From an uncultured Lachnospiraceae bacterium (GTDB taxonomy: Bacteria; Bacillota; Clostridia; Lachnospirales; Lachnospiraceae), in the NCBI GenBank assembly GCA_947089905.1, contig CAMUMG010000001.1, positions 496,001 through 560,000 of the forward strand: a DNA stretch of 64,000 nt. The letters run 5' to 3'. Each line of letters opens with the position of its first letter. Position 1 is the stretch's first letter. Position numbers and translations under genes: made by a program. A model generated the notes under the pieces. That model had not been told where the DNA came from and made no database searches. It saw only the letters and a program-made list of their open reading frames with translations. Positions 36,026-44,138 of this stretch are shown here, in pieces.

Positions 36026-38059
36026 CTATTTTTCCCAGTACATATCAATCTGATCCCCTTGATTTAACTCTTTTGTAAAATCTGCCTTTTCTTTATTTAC
36101 CTGAATTACTACTTTACTTCCCTGTACACTACTTAAATCGAAGGAATACACATCTAATACATCCACAAGAAGATAATTTGTTTTTCCTTTTAATACAACA
36201 GGCATCCCATTTACAGTAACATTTAATTCTATTGGTATTTCTGTTTTATTTTCTTGTAGTACAAGTACATTCTCTTTCTTTTCTTCTTCATATAAATTAT
36301 CTGTGCGAATTTTACAGGTGACAGAAAAATTTTCATAAATCTTTTCTTCTTCTTGTGCCTGTATATTATTTACTAGAATTTCTCCCTCACATGTAATATC
36401 CATAAATTCTAATAACTGACGTACAGTATAATAATTTAAAATTTTTAGTTCATCCATATCTTTTATACTATAAAATTCAGTCACTAATTGATTATTTGCC
36501 TCAATAAGTTTTGGACATACTACAGGTCTGTTATTTACAATAAACTGGATGGTACGATTAAACTCCGGAAGTTGTCTAATCTCATAATAGGCAGGTGCTC
36601 CTATTGTTGACTCTTTAATTTCGATAATATCATTTTGAGTAATAGGTGCATTGATTCCAGCTGGGCGACCATTTAATCCAATTTCTGCAGCCTCGCCTAC
36701 TTCTCCTCGTACTAAGCGTTTAATTCCATTTACTGTGAAGTTAATAGATGCTCCTCTACGTGGAAAGAGCCGTTCATTTGGAAATCCATATCCTAGTGCA
36801 GCATCGACAATGGTAAGATGTCCATTATCATAAAGTTTTACCTGATCGCCATTTACCTGTACATAGACAAAACTATTTTTCTTCTCATAGTAATTTAGAC
36901 AAATTCCAATAGGTGTAACAAGAAGAGGATCTTTCTTTACTTCTGACTGTAAAAAGTGTACTTGCTTTAATACTTCTTCTCCACGTAGGGCAACACGTTC
37001 TTGTGGAAGTTCTAAATGAAAGGCGAGCTTTTCAATAAAACTTTTGAGTTTTCCCCCTCCTCCTACTACAAATACTGCACTGACACCTCTACCACCATTT
37101 AATTCTTTAATCTTTTCAGAAATTTGAGCAGTAATACTGTCTACAACCTGATCGGTTTCTTCTAATACCTGTTTAGACGTTACCTTGCCGGGCAATCCTA
37201 TAATGTCCTCATACATAATTTCTTCATCATCTAAACTTACAGAAGTTTTTATTGTTTCTGCTGTCGCAAAGTCAACTAGATGTGCCTGAACAATTGCATT
37301 TGTAATTTCATCTCCTGCTCTTGGAATCATTCCATATGCTATAATTGTACCATCTTTTGTAATACATAAATCAGAAGTTCCTGCTCCAACATCGACTAAG
37401 GCAATATTTAACAGCCGAAATTTCTCTGGAATTGCCACATTGATCGCTGCTATTGGTTCTAATGTCAGATTCTCTACTTCTAATCCTGCTTTTTCAACTG
37501 CTACATATAATCCTTCAATTACATCTTCTGGAAGAAAAGTTACTAAAACATCTGCCCCAATACGGTTTCCTTTATGCTCTTCTAAATTAAGCATCATATT
37601 TCCATTCAAATAGTAGTGCACAACCGTATAGCCAACACAATAAAAATGTGCTTCCTCTTCCTCTTTATCCCTTCGTATTGCTTCATATCCCTTTTCTACA
37701 CCCACCAGTTCCAGTGAATGAATATGTTCTTTTGTTATGACTGCATCGCTTCCAAATTCACATTCCGCATAAACAGTCACTGTCTTTAAAACGCGTCCTG
37801 CTGCTGCAATACAGACCTTGCTTAACTTTCTTTCAATTTGGCGTTCTAATTCCCTTTTTACCTCTTTGATGGTCTCTGCTACCTTGCTGATATCATGGAT
37901 TTGACCGTCAAGCATTGCCCTTGTTTCGTGAAATCTTATACTTTGTGCCACGACAATAAATTCCCGTTCATTTTGTTTATATCCCACTGTACCGACAATG
38001 CTTCTTGTTCCAATATCTAATCCAAATACCATATGCTCCGGATATGTTTTACCATCCAT
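36026..38059 (-). CDS. FtsA/PilM-like ATPase with C-terminal beta-grasp-like repeats
   Basis: 677 residues, much longer than FtsA (about 420). Residues 10-390 show the actin-like fold with the FtsA-type inserted subdomain: FGLDIGTRSIVGTVGY, VCIAAAGRVLKTVTV, LVDVGAGTSDLCI and VFVVGGGGKLKSF. Residues 395-677 are an addition with at least two, perhaps three, repeats resembling ThiS/ubiquitin-type beta-grasp domains (FTVNGIKRLV...LNGRPAG...NDIIEI near 441-484; TVNGMPVVL...DQIDMYW at 614-675). No FtsZ or pilus genes are adjacent. A role in division or cell-shape scaffolding is only inference. GGGGG lies 8 nt before the start. Confidence 0.8.
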   Translation of the reverse strand: MDGKTYPEHMVFGLDIGTRSIVGTVGYKQNEREFIVVAQSIRFHETRAMLDGQIHDISKVAETIKEVKRELERQIERKLSKVCIAAAGRVLKTVTVYAECEFGSDAVITKEHIHSLELVGVEKGYEAIRRDKEEEEAHFYCVGYTVVHYYLNGNMMLNLEEHKGNRIGADVLVTFLPEDVIEGLYVAVEKAGLEVENLTLEPIAAINVAIPEKFRLLNIALVDVGAGTSDLCITKDGTIIAYGMIPRAGDEITNAIVQAHLVDFATAETIKTSVSLDDEEIMYEDIIGLPGKVTSKQVLEETDQVVDSITAQISEKIKELNGGRGVSAVFVVGGGGKLKSFIEKLAFHLELPQERVALRGEEVLKQVHFLQSEVKKDPLLVTPIGICLNYYEKKNSFVYVQVNGDQVKLYDNGHLTIVDAALGYGFPNERLFPRRGASINFTVNGIKRLVRGEVGEAAEIGLNGRPAGINAPITQNDIIEIKESTIGAPAYYEIRQLPEFNRTIQFIVNNRPVVCPKLIEANNQLVTEFYSIKDMDELKILNYYTVRQLLEFMDITCEGEILVNNIQAQEEEKIYENFSVTCKIRTDNLYEEEKKENVLVLQENKTEIPIELNVTVNGMPVVLKGKTNYLLVDVLDVYSFDLSSVQGSKVVIQVNKEKADFTKELNQGDQIDMYWEK

Positions 38060-38077
38060 CGAATCTGCCCCCTGTAC

Positions 38078-38689
38078 TTATTTTTCTTCGCTCCATTCCA
38101 AAAAAATCCTCTCTGCCTGCATTAAAATCTCCTTAACATCTGTATCATCTTTATTTGTAATGACATGGTCTGCACAAGAAAAGAAATTCTCTTCACAAGC
38201 TTGAGCATGGATCATTGCTTCAATTCGTTCTTTGGAATATCCTCGAAACTTACTTAATCGGTGTATGCGTTCTTCTTTTGAAGCCCAGACATACCAGACT
38301 TCATCACAAAATCTTTGATATCCAGCTTCAATTAGTAATGCTGTTTCTACAAAGACGGCAAGATACTTTTTTGTTTCTTTTAACTTAGTAATCGTATCTA
38401 AAACTTCCTTTTCTACTATCGGATGAGTTAATTGATTTAATCGTTTTTTTGCCGTTTCATCAGCAAAAATTTTTCTGGATAAATAGCTTCTATCAATTTC
38501 ACCGGAAGGCATTAAAATTTCTTTTCCAAACTCTTTTACTACTGCTTGATAAGATTCTTTCTCTGGCTGCATTTGTCTTTTTGCAATTTCATCTGTATAT
38601 AGTACATAGATTGGAAAATGTTTAGACAAAATATCTGCAACAAAAGATTTTCCACATCCTACTCCGCCTGTCAGTCCAACGACACGCAT
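38078..38689 (-). CDS. coaE: Dephospho-CoA kinase
   Basis: 203 residues from the ATG at 38689, which gives the canonical beginning RVVGLTGGVGCGKSFVAD containing the P-loop. Later CoaE segments: LYTDEIAKRQMQPE, GEIDRSYLSRKIF, LTHPIVEKEV and LAVFVETALLIEAGYQRFCDEVW. It phosphorylates dephospho-CoA in the last step of CoA synthesis. An in-frame ATG at 38722 would add 11 residues and overlap polA by 14 nt; neither start has a strong ribosome site, so the exact start is open. Confidence 0.93.
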   Translation of the reverse strand: MRVVGLTGGVGCGKSFVADILSKHFPIYVLYTDEIAKRQMQPEKESYQAVVKEFGKEILMPSGEIDRSYLSRKIFADETAKKRLNQLTHPIVEKEVLDTITKLKETKKYLAVFVETALLIEAGYQRFCDEVWYVWASKEERIHRLSKFRGYSKERIEAMIHAQACEENFFSCADHVITNKDDTDVKEILMQAERIFLEWSEEK

Positions 38690-38708
38690 TTCTTTCAAAT
38701 TCCAATCT

Positions 38709-41700
38709 CTATTTTGCTTCATACCAATCCGACCCTTGCTTTACTTCTACTTCTAATGGAATCGACAGCTGTGCAGCATACTGCATTTCTTCTTTTAAAA
38801 TTTGTTTTACCGATTCGATTTCCTCCTTTTTTGTTTCTACAAGAAGTTCATCGTGAATCTGCAATAAAAGTTTGGATTGAAAGTTTTCCTTTTTTAATCT
38901 CTCATTCACTCGAATCATTGCAATTTTAATAATATCTGCTGCTGTTCCTTGAATTGGAGAATTCATAGCAATTCGTTCCTGTGCTGAACGTTTTTTAACA
39001 TTTCCATTTGTAAGATCTAAAATTGGACGTTTTCTTCCAAACATCGTAGTAACATACCCATCTTCTCTTGCCTGTTGTACCAATCCTTCTAAAAATGTTT
39101 TTACTTTTGGATATGTTTCAAAATATTGATGAATATAATTTTGTGCCTCTGTTGTTGAAATATTTAGATCCATTCCCAATCCAAAAGAGCTAATTCCATA
39201 TACAATACCAAAGTTGACTGCTTTTGCATTACCCCGCTGTTCTTTTGTCACCTGTTCAAGTGGTACATGAAATACTTCCGATGCTGTAATTTTATGAATA
39301 TCCTCTCCTAAGCGATACGCAGCTTGCAATCGTTCATCTTGAGATAAATGTGCTAAGACACGAAGTTCAATTTGTGAATAATCCGCATCTAAAAACACAT
39401 ATCCTTCCTCTGGAACAAAAACCTTTCGAATTTGTCTGCCAAGTGGAAGGCGGATTGGAATATTTTGCAGATTTGGATCGGTACTAGAAATTCTTCCAGT
39501 CGCTGTAATCGTTTGATGAAATTTTCCATAAATTCGCTCATCCGGCTGAATATATCCTGCTAATCCATCTGCATACGTAGATTTTAATTTTGCGAGTTGT
39601 CTATATTCTAAGATCTTAGGAATAATTTCATGTTCTTTTGCAATCTTCTCTAAAAGATCGGCAGAAGTAGAATATCCTGTTTTTGTCTTTTTTGCATTAG
39701 GAAGCTTTAATTTTTCAAATAAAATTATACCAAGCTGTTTTGGTGAATTTATATTAAATTCCTCTCCTGCTAAAGTATAGATTTCCTTTTCTAATAAGCA
39801 AATCCCTTTTTCGAGTTCCCTTCCGTATTCTTTTAATGCTTCCCGTTTTATACGAACTCCTCTGTGCTGCATATCATATAATGTTTCTATTAAAGGCATT
39901 TCTATCGTTTCAAATAAATTTAACATTCCCTGTGTAGACAACTGTTTTGTAAATAACTCTGCTAATCCTCCAATTATTGCACAGACCATACAGGCTGTCT
40001 TACAACCCTCTTCTTTTTGTAATCCTAAAAGAGCTGTCATTTCCGGTGAATAAGATATGTTAAGTATTTGTGGATACTGCTTTTGTAATTCTTCTAATGG
40101 ATAGGCTCCTTCTAATGGATTTAACAGATAGGCAGCCACTTTAATATCAAACAGCCCTTTCTTTTCATATACGGAAGGCAAAATAGAATAGAGTTCTTTT
40201 AACTGATAACATGCAGTAAATATTTTAGAATCTAATAATTTTGAAAGCTTTTCATTTAGATATTCTTCTGTAATCTCTTTATTGATTACAAAATAAAAAA
40301 ACTCTCCTTTACGAATTGCCACACAAAGCCCATAAAGATGATCTTGTTCTGCGATAGGATAAAGGGCTAATATTGTACCCGCTTGGTTAGGAGTAAAAAA
40401 GGAATCTTCTTCCCATAAAAGTTTTTTACTCTCATCTTCCAACCTTTTACAGCACTCATCTGCCTGCTGTTTTGTTTCTATTAAATAACAATTCTGTTCA
40501 TTATAGAAAAAGGAATTGATTGGTTTTTCTATTTCAACAAAACCATCTATTTGTGGTGGATTCATACATTCTTCAAAAGGTTTTGTCTGCCCTTTTGCTG
40601 GCTCTGAATCATCAAATGGATTTTCAGAAACGCTGCTCCATTCTTCCTCTTCCTCTGGAAACTTTAAAGATCTAAATTCTAATTTATCAAACCATTCTTT
40701 TGCTTTTTCTCTATTAACACATATTTTTAATGATTCTAATGATATATTAGGTAGTGGAATATCTCGTTTAATCGTTGCTAACTCTTTACTTAATTTTGCG
40801 GCAGCTTCTCCGACTAATTCGGTACTGCTTGTTTTTAATAAATAATTCATAGGAGAACGCTTTAAACCTAATTCTTTTTTCCATTCCTCTGACAGTTTCT
40901 TTTTCCCATTTTCGTCCAGATCCCTGATTGTATCATATAATGTTTCCACACTTTTATATTTCCCAATCAAAGCTGCTGCACTTGCTGGCCCTACTCCTGG
41001 CACACCCTTAATATTATCTGAAGCATCTCCTTGTAGTCCTTTTAAAGAATTAATGCTTTCTGGCTCTACTCCAAATTCTTTTTTTACTAACTCTGGAGTA
41101 AATGGAAATGTACGATCAGGTGTATTGACTTTCCTTTGATTGATTGCATATTTTTGATAGAGTTCTTCTGTTTTTTGGGAAGTACCATGAATCATCCAAA
41201 TATTAGTACGTTCTGAAACTAATTGAAGATAATCATTATCTTTTGTCATAATTCGAATTGGTACTTTTTCTTCAAACATAGATGCAAGTGTTCCGCTAAA
41301 ATCATCTGCTTCATACTTTGTATCCATAAATTGTGCAACATCCATTTCTTTTAACATATTTTGGCATATCATAAATTGTTCTTTTAATGGATTGAGCGTT
41401 TCTATACGGTTTGCTTTATAGTCAGAATACATCTCTCTGCGAAATGTATCTCTGCTTAAATCCCATGTCACTGCCAGATATGCCGGATGTTGTTCTTTCA
41501 TCACTTTTAGCAAAACACGCATAAAACCATATACTGCATTTGTATATATTCCGTTTGAAGTCTGCATAATTCGATCAAAATATTGTTCTTTTTCCTCTAA
41601 TGTTTTTGCAAACATAATCTCTTTTGGAAGAGTTCCATAAAACTGTGTTGTGAGAAGACTTGAACCATCAATAATGAGCAGATAATCCTCTTTCGTAATA

Positions 41701-41729
41701 TCCACCATTGCCTGTTGTATATTATCCAT
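38709..41729 (-). CDS. polA: DNA polymerase I
   Basis: 1006 residues, about 120 longer than Bacillus PolA. The N-terminal 5' nuclease (to about residue 340) has the EADDFSGTLA and LQGDASDNIKGVPGVGPASA helix-hairpin-helix motifs. The central 3'-5' exonuclease-like region seems to lack the catalytic DXE and is probably inactive. The polymerase domain has motif A DADYSQIELRVLAHLS, motif B RGNAKAVNFGIVYGIS and motif C QIHDELLVE. It is needed for repair and Okazaki fragment processing. An acidic linker (EEEEEWSSVSENPFDDSEP) joins the nuclease to the rest and accounts for part of the extra length. Confidence 0.95.
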   Translation of the reverse strand: MDNIQQAMVDITKEDYLLIIDGSSLLTTQFYGTLPKEIMFAKTLEEKEQYFDRIMQTSNGIYTNAVYGFMRVLLKVMKEQHPAYLAVTWDLSRDTFRREMYSDYKANRIETLNPLKEQFMICQNMLKEMDVAQFMDTKYEADDFSGTLASMFEEKVPIRIMTKDNDYLQLVSERTNIWMIHGTSQKTEELYQKYAINQRKVNTPDRTFPFTPELVKKEFGVEPESINSLKGLQGDASDNIKGVPGVGPASAAALIGKYKSVETLYDTIRDLDENGKKKLSEEWKKELGLKRSPMNYLLKTSSTELVGEAAAKLSKELATIKRDIPLPNISLESLKICVNREKAKEWFDKLEFRSLKFPEEEEEWSSVSENPFDDSEPAKGQTKPFEECMNPPQIDGFVEIEKPINSFFYNEQNCYLIETKQQADECCKRLEDESKKLLWEEDSFFTPNQAGTILALYPIAEQDHLYGLCVAIRKGEFFYFVINKEITEEYLNEKLSKLLDSKIFTACYQLKELYSILPSVYEKKGLFDIKVAAYLLNPLEGAYPLEELQKQYPQILNISYSPEMTALLGLQKEEGCKTACMVCAIIGGLAELFTKQLSTQGMLNLFETIEMPLIETLYDMQHRGVRIKREALKEYGRELEKGICLLEKEIYTLAGEEFNINSPKQLGIILFEKLKLPNAKKTKTGYSTSADLLEKIAKEHEIIPKILEYRQLAKLKSTYADGLAGYIQPDERIYGKFHQTITATGRISSTDPNLQNIPIRLPLGRQIRKVFVPEEGYVFLDADYSQIELRVLAHLSQDERLQAAYRLGEDIHKITASEVFHVPLEQVTKEQRGNAKAVNFGIVYGISSFGLGMDLNISTTEAQNYIHQYFETYPKVKTFLEGLVQQAREDGYVTTMFGRKRPILDLTNGNVKKRSAQERIAMNSPIQGTAADIIKIAMIRVNERLKKENFQSKLLLQIHDELLVETKKEEIESVKQILKEEMQYAAQLSIPLEVEVKQGSDWYEAK

Positions 41730-41756
41730 GTCCTATTCTTCCTCTCTTATTTATTT

Positions 41757-41860
41757 ATTTCAATCCACTCGCGGCAGTTAAGAGCAAGACAATGATGTGG
41801 ATTGCTTCATGGCAGTAGGTGATACTCGCCCACTACTGCCGTTACAATTGTTCCTAGCAA
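41757..41860 (-). promoter_or_regulatory. Structured intergenic element upstream of polA
   Basis: About 100 nt with three successive hairpins on the minus strand: AATTG/CAATT near 41847-41863, GGCAGTAG/CTACTGCC (41811-41818 with 41833-41840) and CAATCCAC/GTGGATTG (41761-41768 with 41797-41804). A competing pairing exists between 41772-41778 and 41835-41841. The leftmost 12 bases on the minus strand, GTGGATTGAAAT, match the 3' end of type I-C CRISPR repeats, but there is no second copy. It may be a leader RNA or promoter element of polA. Confidence 0.45.
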
Positions 41861-41868
41861 TTTCTCCC

Positions 41869-42444
41869 CTACCTAAGAGGGGAATCCTTGCTGTTAATTG
41901 TTAAAGAATCTCTCATCCATTTTATTCGTTCTTTTTCTAGATCTATACGCATCTTTAAACGCTTCTTTTGCATCTGTTGTACATATCGTTTTGCCTTTGT
42001 ATGTTTTTGTTCTATAAAATTAAGGGTATGATTATAACGTATTGGCAGATCTGGAAGTTTTAATAAAAAGGAATGCGTCTTTGCGGGTACATACTCTGTT
42101 TCCATCTCCAATGCCAGTTCTCCAAGCTGTAAGCTGGAAACTAACGCAAATGCAAAAATAAAAGAAAATAACAGAAAGCGTTTTCTAAGTTTAGAAGTCT
42201 TTTCTTTTCGAATCCGTTCTTCTACTTCCGCAATTTTTCTATCTAAATCCTGTTTATAATTATTACTTAGCTCCCTATCTTCATCTAATTGTTTCATTGC
42301 TGTTAAAAGAGTATATGTCACTTCTAATTCTTCCCTACAGTCAGCACAATTTCGGATATGATCTAAAAATATCTCTGCCTGTTCTAACGTCATTTCATTA
42401 TTAATAAATGGCACAATCTTTTGTTGAACTTCCATACAGGTCAT
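41869..42444 (-). CDS. Orphan anti-sigma-like zinc-finger membrane protein
   Basis: 191 residues. The N-terminus has a ZAS-type zinc site with His29, Cys33 and Cys36 in DHIRNCADCREEL, typical of anti-sigma factors. A coiled, charged stretch leads to one membrane segment (about residues 88-108), then an 80-residue basic extracellular part. Normally such proteins sequester an ECF sigma factor encoded next door; none is present here, the neighbours being tRNA-Leu and polA. GGGGG lies 7 nt before the ATG and a promoter is visible upstream. Confidence 0.75.
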   Translation of the reverse strand: MTCMEVQQKIVPFINNEMTLEQAEIFLDHIRNCADCREELEVTYTLLTAMKQLDEDRELSNNYKQDLDRKIAEVEERIRKEKTSKLRKRFLLFSFIFAFALVSSLQLGELALEMETEYVPAKTHSFLLKLPDLPIRYNHTLNFIEQKHTKAKRYVQQMQKKRLKMRIDLEKERIKWMRDSLTINSKDSPLR

Positions 42445-42469
42445 CTTTTTACCCCCTAACTTACCAGTT

Positions 42470-42498
42470 ATTTTATCACATTCTTTTCTGGCTTACAA
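42470..42498 (-). promoter_or_regulatory. Promoter of the anti-sigma-like gene
   Basis: TTGTAA (42493-42498), 17-nt spacer, TAAAAT (42470-42475) with the extended TG motif one base upstream; 25 nt before the ATG and just after the tRNA terminator. Confidence 0.75.
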
Positions 42499-42520
42499 GA
42501 TTTGTACCTGTACGCTTAAC

Positions 42521-42561
42521 AAAAAAATTCCGGCTTCTCCCCATCACTGGAAAGAAGCCGG
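42521..42561 (-). terminator. Terminator of tRNA-Leu
   Basis: A 9-bp GC-rich stem (42530-42538 with 42553-42561, 14-nt loop) followed on the minus strand by AATTTTTTT, 15 nt beyond the tRNA 3' end. Confidence 0.9.
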
Positions 42562-42575
42562 ATCACAATTCAGGA

Positions 42576-42658
42576 TGCGGATGGCGGGACTTGAACCCGC
42601 ACGAAGTCGCCCTCGTCAGATTTTGAGTCTGATGCGTCTGCCATTCCGCCACATCCGC
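42576..42658 (-). tRNA. tRNA-Leu (anticodon CAA)
   Basis: An 83-nt class II tRNA. The 7-bp acceptor stem GCGGATG/CATCCGC with discriminator A is visible, together with D-loop GGCGGAATGGCAGACGC, anticodon loop CTCAAAA (anticodon CAA), a long variable arm and T-arm GCGGGTTCAAGTCCCGC. CCA is not encoded (TCC follows). It reads UUG leucine codons. Confidence 0.95.
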
Positions 42659-42689
42659 ATATACAGTTTTATCAACCGCCGACTTTATT

Positions 42690-42718
42690 ATTATACCTTA
42701 TTCGCTTTTATTTTGCAA
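42690..42718 (-). promoter_or_regulatory. Promoter of tRNA-Leu
   Basis: TTGCAA (42713-42718), 17-nt spacer, perfect TATAAT (42690-42695), about 32 nt before the tRNA 5' end. Confidence 0.85.
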
Positions 42719-42735
42719 GCCCTAAATTAAAAATT

Positions 42736-43542
42736 TTAATTTTTACAATTTTTTTGGTCTAATCTTTTCTTTTTTATACCAGCTATTACTTCTTCTCTTG
42801 CTGCTAATGCTTCCTTTTTTTCTAGTGCAGGCACACCCTTTAGTGGATAATCAATCCCCATTTTTTGATATTTTACTTCTCCCATAGTATGGTAGGGAAG
42901 AATATCAAGTCCTCTTAGATTTTTTAGATCTCCTAAAAACAATCCCAGTCTGTATAGCAATTCTTTTTGATCTGTAATTTTTGGAACAACTACATGGCGT
43001 ATCCACATTTTCACATCTGCATCATCTAAAAATTTTGCAAATGCTAAAATTGCCTTATTACTAAATCCAGTCAGTTGTCTATGCCCTTGCTCATCAATAT
43101 GTTTGATATCTAACATTACCAGATCTGTCACAGTAACAAGCTTTTGATACTTTTTAAAAAGTTCTATTTCAGATGCTGAAATATTTTCTTTTTTACTCCA
43201 TACACCAACAGGAAATAAAATACCAGAAGTATCTAAACAAGTATGAATATTTCTTCGTTTTGCCTCTTCAAAGAGTGAAATTACAAAATCAATCTGTAAT
43301 AGAGGTTCACCTCCTGTTACTGTTAAACCTCCTCCTTTTAAAAATTCTTTATATTTTGCGTATTCTTCTAAAATATCTTGTACACTTTTAGAAATACCTC
43401 CATTGATTTCCCATGTATCCGGATTATGACAATATTGGCATCTCATAGGACATCCCTGCATAAATACAACAAAGCGTATCCCCGGTCCATCTACTGTTCC
43501 AAACGATTCTGTGGAATGAATCTTTCCTATCATTTCTTCCAT
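42736..43542 (-). CDS. pflA: Pyruvate formate-lyase-activating enzyme
   Basis: 268 residues. A radical-SAM enzyme with CPMRCQYCHNPDTW (the CxxxCxxC [4Fe-4S] site) near residue 31, preceded by SFGTVDGPGIRFVVFMQG, and GGGLTVTGGEPLLQ downstream. It abstracts hydrogen from the glycine of pyruvate formate-lyase. The substrate here should be the separate glycyl-radical protein encoded upstream at 43638-43874. A long hairpin separates the two genes. AAAGGAG lies 8 nt before the ATG. Confidence 0.95.
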   Translation of the reverse strand: MEEMIGKIHSTESFGTVDGPGIRFVVFMQGCPMRCQYCHNPDTWEINGGISKSVQDILEEYAKYKEFLKGGGLTVTGGEPLLQIDFVISLFEEAKRRNIHTCLDTSGILFPVGVWSKKENISASEIELFKKYQKLVTVTDLVMLDIKHIDEQGHRQLTGFSNKAILAFAKFLDDADVKMWIRHVVVPKITDQKELLYRLGLFLGDLKNLRGLDILPYHTMGEVKYQKMGIDYPLKGVPALEKKEALAAREEVIAGIKKKRLDQKNCKN

Positions 43543-43573
43543 TTATATCACTCCTTTCCTATCCTTATGATGT

Positions 43574-43633
43574 ATATAAGGAGCTATCACTTTAAGAAAA
43601 TCATTCAGTTCCTAGTGTGATAGCTCCTTATAT
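43574..43633 (-). terminator. Long hairpin between the glycyl-radical gene and pflA
   Basis: A perfect 17-bp inverted repeat (43574-43590 with 43617-43633, 26-nt loop) begins 5 nt after the stop codon at 43638. It is not followed by a T-run, so it may be a partial terminator or a stabilising hairpin that sets a lower level of pflA relative to the upstream subunits. Its base shares sequence with hairpins at 48239 and 63238. Confidence 0.55.
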
Positions 43634-43637
43634 TTAT

Positions 43638-43874
43638 TTAGATTGCTTGATGGAAAGTACGAGAAATTACATCATCTTGTTGTTCTTTAGTCAACTTATT
43701 AAAATTAACTGCATAACCTGATACACGAACTGTTAATTGTGGATATTTCTCTGGATGTGCCTGTGCATCTAAAAGAGTTTCTTTCGTAAAAACATTGACA
43801 TTCAAATGATGTCCACCTTTCTCTACATATCCATCTAATAATGTAACTAAATTTTCAACTTGTTGTGTTGCCAT
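43638..43874 (-). CDS. Stand-alone glycyl-radical subunit of pyruvate formate-lyase (GrcA-like)
   Basis: 78 residues that correspond to the C-terminal domain of pyruvate formate-lyase: [18 protein letters not shown], then [31 protein letters not shown] (radical Gly at residue 53) and the end [12 protein letters not shown]. In most bacteria this is part of PflB; a free copy (YfiD/GrcA) can repair an oxygen-cleaved enzyme. Here the main PflB gene lacks this domain, so this small protein must supply the radical. It has its own GGGAGGA site and lies in the same operon. Confidence 0.9.
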   Translation of the reverse strand: MATQQVENLVTLLDGYVEKGGHHLNVNVFTKETLLDAQAHPEKYPQLTVRVSGYAVNFNKLTKEQQDDVISRTFHQAI

Positions 43875-43895
43875 ACTTATTCCTCCCTCTTTTTT

Positions 43896-44117
43896 CTACT
43901 CTTTCTTTGTTATTTTTTCTTCGTCGATTCCTTGATGTAGGGTTGGAATGGCACACGCCATTGGATTTTTAGAACAATCTAAACTTCTATAAATATCCAT
44001 CTGAGGAATCAAATCTTCACAAGATTGTTCTACTGTGACATTCATGTGTCCCCCTCCGCCTTCCATAAAAGAATCCAGCATTTCCACTAATTGTTCCACC
44101 TGATCTTTTTGTGTCAT
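43896..44117 (-). CDS. Diverged paralogue of the glycyl-radical subunit (no radical glycine)
   Basis: 73 residues. The first ~30 residues (QVEQLVEMLDSFMEGGGGHMNVTV) closely parallel the glycyl-radical subunit encoded next to it ([24 protein letters not shown]). After that it diverges: the RVSGYAV motif is absent, and Cys33, Cys48 and Cys55 appear in SCEDLIPQMD and SLDCSKNPMACAIPT. It has a clean AAAGGAAGAG ribosome site and lies between the PflB-like gene and the glycyl-radical gene, 21 nt from each. It could be an accessory or spare subunit; the function is unknown. Confidence 0.8.
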   Translation of the reverse strand: MTQKDQVEQLVEMLDSFMEGGGGHMNVTVEQSCEDLIPQMDIYRSLDCSKNPMACAIPTLHQGIDEEKITKKE

Positions 44118-44138
44118 TTTCAGCTCTTCCTTTACCTT

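Noticed and set aside
41755-41788. CRISPR array before polA
   Set aside because: Only one repeat-like segment is present; no second copy at a spacer distance and no cas genes in the window. Kept only as a low-confidence observation.
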